Below, one piece after another: positions 58,351 to 64,000 of a stretch of DNA of 64,000 nucleotides (its first letter is position 1; each line of letters opens with the position of its first letter). Origin of the DNA: JAHITU01 sp043800905 (lineage in GTDB: Bacteria > Patescibacteriota > Minisyncoccia > Phycocordibacterales > UBA12079); assembly GCA_043800905.1 (NCBI GenBank), contig JAZDMO010000007.1, positions 18,275 to 82,274 on the forward strand, written 5' to 3'. The notes under the pieces were generated by a model, which saw only the letters and a list, made by a program, of their open reading frames with translations, was not told the DNA's origin and ran no database searches. Made by a program: the position numbers and the translations under genes.

Positions 58351-59730
58351 TTAACCTTTAATATCTATAAATATTTTATTGATATTATTAGCTTTGTTAG
58401 ATTCTTGAATTCCTCCAGCGGGATCAACGTTGATAATAATTGGTTGCTGATCTCCTGATTTAGCCTTATCAAAACCCATAGTAAATTCAATTTTTTCATT
58501 TGGTTTTAAACCTTTTTGTCCACCTGAGTGAAAGATATGAGCTGGGGAAGTAGGTAACACCGCGTTAAAGTTCCAGCTATCAGATGTTTTATTTCCAATA
58601 TTTTTAACTGTAAATTTAACAGCAATAATAGTATTGGTTTTAAAAGTTGTGGTGGCTACAAATTCATTTTTTGAATCTAGTATTCCTACCGCATCAATTA
58701 CTGCTTCAAAATCTACTCTTCCGCTAGGATTATTTTGGTCTGTTATAACAGGATCAATGGTATAGGTTGTAGTTTGTGTTTCCCCAGCTGTTATTGAGTT
58801 ATTGGTTGGGGTGGAAGTATTTCCCCCAATTACTGGTGGAACAATAATTGTTCCATCTAATTTAGTAACCTTTATAAGGTTAGCTTCTACAACGTGACGG
58901 TCTTCCTTTGTTCCTAAAGTATTACAGGTTGAAAGAGTTAATTTGGGAGTATTACTATCTAAAAGAATAGCTCCGTCTTCGGTATTCATTGGTTTAACTG
59001 AAGTGACTTTGTATATATATTTATTGGTTGCAGATTCAATAATAATTTCGTCTCCTGCGACTAATTTATCTAAACCATTAAATGTTTTGTAATAAGTTTT
59101 ATCTGTTTGCAAACTAGTACTGTGTCCAAAAATAAAAATATTTTTATTTTCTCCTAAAAGACCAGAGCTGGGATATCTAACAGCTCCTGAATCAAGAGCA
59201 GTATTTAAAGTATCTAAGTTTGTGTTAGTAGGGTTAACTACAGGAGTATTAACACCGATTTTATTGATAATTACTTTTAAAGGTTTTTCTAAAGTAGTGG
59301 TTTGTTGATTTTCAACAACGGTTACTGTATTTCCGTCTTCTGTGGTACTTATTTTTTTCAAATAAATCATAGCCGCAGAAATATTATATTTATCACTAAT
59401 AGTTTTTCCTACTTTATTAAAAAATTCTGGAAGAAATTCTGTCTTATTCATAGCAGCTGCAGCGTAGTGTGAAGTGCTTGGGAATAGACTTGCTATAGTT
59501 TCTCTATTTTTAATTCCTAAACCAAAACCGATTAAGGCAATTAAAATTAAAAGGGTAGTGGAAAGACTTAACTTCCAAAACTTTTTAAAACCAGATTGGT
59601 TGAAAGATTCAATCCAACCTAATTCATTTAGATATTTGTATATTTTTTCAACCAACCACCAATCACTTTGATAATGATTGCTGAAGTTATTTCTCATTGT
59701 TTCCATTGTTGGTAAATTTTCTGGTGTCAT
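58351..59730 (-). CDS. Class E/D-like sortase with CARDB domain
   Basis: The 459-aa protein is anchored by a helix (LSLSTTLLILIALIGFGLGI, about 54-73). Its sortase domain has His203 in FIFGHSTSL, the TLSTCN motif with Cys269, and Arg278 in EDRHVVEA, the complete His-Cys-Arg set. A C-terminal CARDB domain (TSDSWNFNAVLPTSPAHIF, SGDQQPIIINVDP) is fused to it. Sortases attach surface proteins to peptidoglycan or pili. An uncommon CARDB fusion may contact substrate. Start ATG at 59730. Confidence 0.92.
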   Translation of the reverse strand: MTPENLPTMETMRNNFSNHYQSDWWLVEKIYKYLNELGWIESFNQSGFKKFWKLSLSTTLLILIALIGFGLGIKNRETIASLFPSTSHYAAAAMNKTEFLPEFFNKVGKTISDKYNISAAMIYLKKISTTEDGNTVTVVENQQTTTLEKPLKVIINKIGVNTPVVNPTNTNLDTLNTALDSGAVRYPSSGLLGENKNIFIFGHSTSLQTDKTYYKTFNGLDKLVAGDEIIIESATNKYIYKVTSVKPMNTEDGAILLDSNTPKLTLSTCNTLGTKEDRHVVEANLIKVTKLDGTIIVPPVIGGNTSTPTNNSITAGETQTTTYTIDPVITDQNNPSGRVDFEAVIDAVGILDSKNEFVATTTFKTNTIIAVKFTVKNIGNKTSDSWNFNAVLPTSPAHIFHSGGQKGLKPNEKIEFTMGFDKAKSGDQQPIIINVDPAGGIQESNKANNINKIFIDIKG

Positions 59731-59781
59731 GATATTTATAATAATTTATAATTTGTTGTTAATAAACCTTTATTTATATAG

Positions 59782-59812
59782 ATATTACCATATTGACAGA
59801 GTTCTGTCAATA
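59782..59812 (-). promoter_or_regulatory. Sortase promoter with 22-bp palindromic operator
   Basis: A perfect inverted repeat TATTGACAGA-GT-TCTGTCAATA (59791-59812) contains the minus-strand -35 TTGACA. A 17-bp spacer separates it from TAATAT (59782-59787). The repeat overlaps the -35, so a bound protein would repress. Confidence 0.65.
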
Positions 59813-60021
59813 CTTTTTAATTTGATCATTTTTTGCTAATTAAACACTCTTTTTATATGTTTTTTTATAAAAAATAGCAAGAAGTAAATATTTTTCGCTT
59901 TTTATTTTTTGTTTGCATAAATTTAATAGCTATTGTATAGTTCATTTTAGAAAGAGAGTTGTCATTTTGACAAAAAAATAAAAATTTCCAACTATTATGG
60001 TTGGATAAAAGGAGGCTCCAA

Positions 60022-61062
60022 ATGAAAAAACTTATTTCTTGGACAATGGTTATTCTTTTTTCTTTTTCTTTCATCGGTTGTGGTGGAGGCGGTGGAGGAA
60101 GCAGTAACACAAATCCAGATCCACCCAGAGGGGTTCCTCAGTTTATTAAAACAGAGGGTGACGTGGTAGTCGTTCCTTCTGGGGTTGATGGCCTGACTTT
60201 CAAAGTCACTGTCAAAGATTATTATAATACCTTGATCGGTGACATTCGTGTCATGATTTCAATTCCTGCACTCGGATATGAAATTGAGGGATTCACTAAT
60301 TCTGAGGGAGCGGTTTTTTTGGCACTTCCAAGGATTGATTTTCAAATAGATTATGCTCTAAAGGCATCTCTTTTGGATTATCCGGAAGTTCAGACTCACA
60401 ATGTGGTTTTAAAATATATTGTGGATCCAACCATCCCAACCTTTATTCATCTTGTCGGTGATAATTTCACCATCAATGGTGAGGTTAGGGAAATTGGAAT
60501 GGGTTTTGGAGAAACCACCACGGTTTCTTTTGAGGTTCAAAATGCTTTTGGCGAAGTCCTTTCCGGTGTTGGAGTAGAAAAAATCACGGGAGAGTCTAGG
60601 ATTGTTTTCACTGACTCTAGTGGTATTGCGAGCTTCACTTTCACCGCAGGCTATACTCCGGCATCAGCTTTGATGAAGGTAAGGCTTTTAAATTATCCAG
60701 CCAATGTGGCGGATGTCCTGATTTATTGGCAAGAGGATTTTACAGGCCCTGTTCCGGTGAAGATTATTCTTTTGGATTCCTATGTTGATTCAAACGGGGA
60801 TACAGTAGTAGAAATTCCCGTTGGGGAAGATTATCCTTTGATTTTCGTTGTTGAAGATAGTTCCGGTAATCCCATTCAAGGATTGATGATGAAAATTCTT
60901 TATCCTTGGGGAGCGTCTGCAATTACAGATTTCAATGGAGAAGTTGTATTTACCATCCCTTCTTCTCTTTGGACTGGATATGATTGGGACGCCGTTTGGA
61001 CTTCAATTAAAATTGGAGACGGACTTAGGTTAGACTTCAAGATTGTATATTTTGTTCCTTGA
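60022..61062 (+). CDS. Lipoprotein with Ig-like repeats
   Basis: The 346-aa protein starts at ATG 60022, chosen because AAGGAGG lies 7 bp before it. MKKLISWTMVILFSFSFIGC is a signal peptide with a lipobox ending in Cys20, then a Gly/Ser-rich tether. Three modules of about 100 residues follow: VTVKDYYNTLIGDIRVMISI, VSFEVQNAFGEVLSGVGVEK and LIFVVEDSSGNPIQGLMMKI, resembling Big_1/carboxypeptidase-regulatory-like domains. C-ending codons are commoner here than in neighbouring genes, which suggests a different source. A terminator follows. Confidence 0.75.
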   Translation: MKKLISWTMVILFSFSFIGCGGGGGGSSNTNPDPPRGVPQFIKTEGDVVVVPSGVDGLTFKVTVKDYYNTLIGDIRVMISIPALGYEIEGFTNSEGAVFLALPRIDFQIDYALKASLLDYPEVQTHNVVLKYIVDPTIPTFIHLVGDNFTINGEVREIGMGFGETTTVSFEVQNAFGEVLSGVGVEKITGESRIVFTDSSGIASFTFTAGYTPASALMKVRLLNYPANVADVLIYWQEDFTGPVPVKIILLDSYVDSNGDTVVEIPVGEDYPLIFVVEDSSGNPIQGLMMKILYPWGASAITDFNGEVVFTIPSSLWTGYDWDAVWTSIKIGDGLRLDFKIVYFVP

Positions 61063-61077
61063 TTCCTGATTAAGGAA

Positions 61078-61116
61078 CACCCCCAGTAGGCTACGGCTTG
61101 CTGGGGGATTTTTTTA
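61078..61116 (+). terminator. Rho-independent terminator
   Basis: CACCCCCAG and CTGGGGG pair around a 13-nt loop, followed by ATTTTTTT. Confidence 0.8.
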
Positions 61117-61186
61117 TGTTAAGATTGAATTAGGTTAGCTCTTTGACGGAGCTTTTAAAAAACAACTGATTTACTGGGAGGCAAAG

Positions 61187-61873
61187 ATGAAAAAAGTTTA
61201 TTGTTTTATCTCGCTGTTGTTAGTGTTAGTGTGTTTTTTTTGCACGAATGTGGTTGCTGATTCCTTTGGTGGGTATGCTCCCATGAGCATACAACCTCTT
61301 CAATCAGAGATTAGGTGTTCCTCTCTGAATCCCTATGAGGTTTGTTTCAGGGTCGTTTCCGGAGGAGTTCCTTTGGAAAATGTCTTTGTGAGATTTCTTC
61401 CTGTAGAGGGTTATGTTATCGATGACAGAGATATTGCTCAAAGCGATTCTTCAGGAAAGGTTTGTTTCCCATATCTTTCGCCTCATGAAGAATTTGAAAA
61501 AACAGCGGTTTATGCACAGGTAATTAATTTACCTTTGTGGGCAGAAACTATTGTTTTTTGGGATGACTCTGGTTCAGGTGAATCGGTCATTGTTCTGGAG
61601 AATAATGATGCCATATCAAAAGATGGGAATATTTATTCCTTTAGAGCTCCTGTTGGAACTAGGTATTTTATTCAAGGAAGAATTGTTTTTGGAATAGGAT
61701 GCTTTCCTAACAACCGAATCATTGTCTCTGATTTTTTTCCAGGGCAAATTGAAGCCGATATTTATGGAAGGTTTCTATTTGAGGTTTGGGGTGATAGTGC
61801 TGTAACCTTGACTTATAACCTTTGGATTAAGGGGTGTTCTAACCCTGTAACGTTTTCGGTGGAGTACTACTAA
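61187..61873 (+). CDS. Secreted protein, unknown
   Basis: The 228-aa protein has a Sec signal (KKVYCFISLLLVLVCFFCTN then VVADSF) and no other membrane segment. GGVPLENVFVRFLPVEGYVI followed by SDSSGKVCFPYLSPHEEF resembles the Ig-like modules of the preceding lipoprotein, with added cysteines. The SD GGGAGG lies 5 bp before the ATG, and its own terminator follows at 61902-61940, so it is monocistronic. No family is named. Confidence 0.7.
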   Translation: MKKVYCFISLLLVLVCFFCTNVVADSFGGYAPMSIQPLQSEIRCSSLNPYEVCFRVVSGGVPLENVFVRFLPVEGYVIDDRDIAQSDSSGKVCFPYLSPHEEFEKTAVYAQVINLPLWAETIVFWDDSGSGESVIVLENNDAISKDGNIYSFRAPVGTRYFIQGRIVFGIGCFPNNRIIVSDFFPGQIEADIYGRFLFEVWGDSAVTLTYNLWIKGCSNPVTFSVEYY

Positions 61874-61901
61874 TAATGTTTAATGTTTTTTTAGAGGTTT
61901 G

Positions 61902-61940
61902 AATCTCGGACTGTTTTAAACGACAGTCCGAGATTTTTTA
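61902..61940 (+). terminator. Rho-independent terminator
   Basis: Perfect 12-bp stem AATCTCGGACTG / CAGTCCGAGATT with a T6 tail. Confidence 0.9.
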
Positions 61941-62077
61941 TTTTTGAGACTACTTGCGTTTTCTTTAAATATGTTGCATTATGAATAAAGTGGTACTTTA
62001 TAAAAAATAAAAATTTATTTCTATATATAAAAACAATCTAAAAAGCTCTATCCTAAGGGATGGGCAAGGAGGTTCAG

Positions 62078-63334
62078 ATGAAAAAGGATTTATTGGTTTC
62101 GGATAAGGTCTGGTTTCTTCTGTTGATTTTGTCTTTGTTTTTGGTTCTGGTTGTTATAACACCCAGAGCTTATTCTGCTGATGGTATTTTTAATAACTCT
62201 TCAAAAATCACCGTTAATGAAGAGTCTAGGAGTAATAGTGATTCTGATTATCTAAAAATTTATTTTTGTGGTGATCAAGAAAGAATTACTCTCCTCCTCG
62301 CAAACCTTCCGAACAAATTTGACATAGAAAATATTGAATTTGTTTATCGGAAAAAAATGGAAATTTTTTTCCAGGAGCGGAAACCTGGGATTAAATTCTA
62401 TATGACCTCACCGGATAAAGGTGATTGGATATCAGGAACCTTTATTTGGATTTCAAAGGAACGTTTGGAATCTCGGACGATTTGTGAAGACCAGCTTGTC
62501 GAATGGCACGCTTTTCTTGAACGGTTCAAAAAACCGCAAATAGAAAAGGTCGTGAAAAGAGTTGAGGTTCCATGCAAACCAAAACAATTCATCCCGTGTC
62601 CTTGTGAGAATGTTCCAGTGGAGTATCAGGTTAAGGAGCCGGTGGTTTTGAAATCGAATTATTCTGATAAGGAACTTGTTTTAGAATATCCTGGGCATAT
62701 CCGCCCAGTCTTGTTCTATTTTCAGGATGCTAATGGAATCCTTGTTTCTTTGACAGGTAGTTATCAACTAGCTTTAATTGATAATAAAACTCGCAAAGAA
62801 ATTGAGGATAAGGTGATTCTTTTTTCTAATGATGCCCACTTCGATCCCAATACTTGTAAATATAGGTATATTAAAAGATGGGGTCATAAGGGGGAAAAAC
62901 AGGATGGACCTTATTGGACTGCGGAAGAAACTCGCGGGAATAAAGGTTTCATCCATTTGGATGTAAAGTCCTATGATTTTAATTTGAAATGGCAAAACCA
63001 TTTGTCATGGAATGTTCAATTTAAACCATCGCAAACCTTTAAACTTTCATCTTTTTTTAAAAAGAAAGAAGAGATTAAACAGGATATCTCTTTTTCTAAA
63101 GAAGAATTTTCGAAAGGTATCATCAAAGGAAAACTCCTTGGTGATATTAACGGAAGAATTATTGAATTAGTTTCTTCTGGCGGGAAGACTCTTGAGATAA
63201 CTCCGAACGACGATGGTACGTTTTCTTTGAAAATAGAACCTGGGAATTATAATGCGGAGGTCTATTTTTATCCGGATGATAAGATGGTTAATATCATTCG
63301 GAGATTAGAAATTGCCAAAGAAGTAACTTTTTAA
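62078..63334 (+). CDS. Secreted/anchored protein, unknown
   Basis: The 418-aa protein starts at ATG 62078, where CAAGGAGG lies 5 bp upstream, not at 62060. It has one N-terminal hydrophobic stretch (VWFLLLILSLFLVLVVITP) with an AYSADG cleavage-like site. Cysteines cluster at VPCKPKQFIPCPCENVP. The last 80 residues (GKLLGDINGRIIELVSSG, DDGTFSLKIEPGNYNAEVYF) resemble a carboxypeptidase-regulatory-like beta-sandwich. No enzyme motif is seen. A terminator follows at 63346-63385. Confidence 0.7.
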   Translation: MKKDLLVSDKVWFLLLILSLFLVLVVITPRAYSADGIFNNSSKITVNEESRSNSDSDYLKIYFCGDQERITLLLANLPNKFDIENIEFVYRKKMEIFFQERKPGIKFYMTSPDKGDWISGTFIWISKERLESRTICEDQLVEWHAFLERFKKPQIEKVVKRVEVPCKPKQFIPCPCENVPVEYQVKEPVVLKSNYSDKELVLEYPGHIRPVLFYFQDANGILVSLTGSYQLALIDNKTRKEIEDKVILFSNDAHFDPNTCKYRYIKRWGHKGEKQDGPYWTAEETRGNKGFIHLDVKSYDFNLKWQNHLSWNVQFKPSQTFKLSSFFKKKEEIKQDISFSKEEFSKGIIKGKLLGDINGRIIELVSSGGKTLEITPNDDGTFSLKIEPGNYNAEVYFYPDDKMVNIIRRLEIAKEVTF

Positions 63335-63345
63335 TGTGTTTTAAT

Positions 63346-63385
63346 AGAGGCGGGAAGAGAATTTTCTCTTTTCGCCTCTTTAATT
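63346..63385 (+). terminator. Rho-independent terminator
   Basis: Stem AGAGGCGGGAAGAGA / TCTCTTTTCGCCTCT, followed by a T-rich tail. Confidence 0.85.
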
Positions 63386-63403
63386 TTGCTATTTACAAAG
63401 GTA

Positions 63404-63432
63404 TTGACATATTGTCTAATAAGGAGTATAAA
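63404..63432 (+). promoter_or_regulatory. Consensus promoter of the surface-protein gene
   Basis: TTGACA (63404-63409), a 17-bp spacer and TATAAA (63427-63432). ATTGACA-TA-TTGTCTAAT across the -35 is an imperfect version of the sortase operator palindrome. Confidence 0.65.
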
Positions 63433-63457
63433 GTAATTATATTAATAATAAAAAACT

Positions 63458-64000
63458 ATGTTTAGAAACAAAAACTTAAGGAAATTATCTATATTTTTAG
63501 CCATTTTGGTGTTTTTTGCAGGTGCGAGCTTTTTGGTTGTAAATAATTTTGCCTTGGCTGATGATGGTGGTGATGTTGGTGGTGGTGGAACAGGCGATGG
63601 AGGTGCCGGTGGTGGTGATGGTGATCCAATGCCTTCTTGTTCTATTAGTGTTAGTCCTTCGACTGTAAACAGTGGTCAGAGTGTTACTATTAGTTGGAGT
63701 TCTGATAATGCAAATTATGGATCTATTTCAGGTATTGGAACTGTTTCTGCGAACGGATCTCAAACTATTAATCCGATAAGTTCTATGACTTATTCAGGAA
63801 CTTTTTATGGAGTTAGCTCAACGGCAACTTGTTCTGCAAATGTAACTGTAATTCCTGTTACTCCTAAACCAACCTGTTCTATGACAGTTAGTCCTTCGAC
63901 TGTTAGTTATGGTAGCCCAGTTGTTTTATCTTGGAGTTCTACTAATGCTACTTCTGCAAATATTGCTGGTCTAGGAGCAAAATCACCTAATGGTAGTGCG
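63458..64000 (+). CDS. Repetitive Ig-like surface protein, 3' end outside the window
   Basis: An open frame of 181 codons runs off the window edge. It has a Sec signal (FLAILVFFAGASFLVVNNFA), a Gly/Asp-rich linker, then repeating units of about 85 residues beginning CSISVSPSTVNSGQSVTISW and CSMTVSPSTVSYGSPVVLSW. Each has an SWSSxNA segment characteristic of CPR surface proteins with Ig-like folds. The neighbouring sortase and matching promoter suggest that it could be a sortase substrate, but the C-terminal signal is not visible. Confidence 0.8.
   Translation, partial: MFRNKNLRKLSIFLAILVFFAGASFLVVNNFALADDGGDVGGGGTGDGGAGGGDGDPMPSCSISVSPSTVNSGQSVTISWSSDNANYGSISGIGTVSANGSQTINPISSMTYSGTFYGVSSTATCSANVTVIPVTPKPTCSMTVSPSTVSYGSPVVLSWSSTNATSANIAGLGAKSPNGSA

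Noticed and set aside
59865..60110. Minus-strand frame over the lipoprotein start
   Set aside because: Its poly-Pro start is the complement of the Gly-rich lipoprotein linker.

Overview
The window reads as chromosome of a low-GC (roughly 30%) member of the Candidate Phyla Radiation (Patescibacteria, most likely Parcubacteria). The reasons are the family mix (many type IV pilins with one prepilin peptidase, VirD4/TraG-like ATPase, lamin-tail and CARDB surface proteins, sortase), reduced core proteins, standard-code stops including TGA, and -10 boxes placed so close to start codons that most transcripts look leaderless. This placement is inferred from protein families, not from a 16S gene.

Layout. 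0-6.2 kb: type IV pilus locus with seven pilin-like genes (the first cut by the window edge), a prepilin peptidase and a PilX-like protein. Three pilins carry extra copies of a 105-bp module in front of the real prepilin leader. 6.3-10.4 kb: ligA, gatC, gatA. 10.5-12.2 kb: a membrane protein with a HEPN-like motif, then tRNA-fMet, Met, Asp, Thr(GGT) and Thr(CGT), plus a degenerate fMet copy and a tRNA-like fragment. 12.2-18.0 kb: rsmI, a DUF4015-type glycoside-hydrolase-like protein, a TraG/VirD4-like ATPase and a lamin-tail/PKD surface protein.

18.0-41.2 kb: a large surface-polysaccharide locus. A rightward half holds an epimerase, glycosyltransferases of families 4 and 9, an exostosin-like gene, FkbM and class I methyltransferases and DUF616. 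A mixed middle holds GT2 enzymes and a lone radical SAM gene. A leftward operon holds the Wzm/Wzt ABC exporter, a GT10-methyltransferase fusion with its single-domain paralogue, an acetyltransferase and a GT11 fucosyltransferase. The precursor is probably built by the glycosyltransferases, decorated (fucose, acetyl, methyl) and exported by Wzm/Wzt.

41.2-59.7 kb: a small membrane protein, an RND adaptor and pump, RelA/SpoT, pheS, pheT, an isochorismatase-like hydrolase, Fic, a C39-like peptidase, gyrB and a sortase. 60.0-63.4 kb: three monocistronic secreted proteins with strong Shine-Dalgarno sites. 63.46 kb to the end: the start of a repetitive Ig-like surface protein that may be displayed with the sortase's help.

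Most striking points: (1) PheT contains a complete NlpC/P60 cysteine-peptidase-like domain inserted inside its B5 domain, while PheS and PheT have both lost their usual N-terminal tRNA-contacting parts; (2) the exact 105-bp, three-type mosaic modules in pilin N-termini, each centred on a GGGGTTTACCCC hairpin; (3) a family of palindromic repeats that fills intergenic regions and also sits in frame inside four protein genes; (4) a clear split between leaderless genes and a minority of strongly SD-led genes that look foreign.
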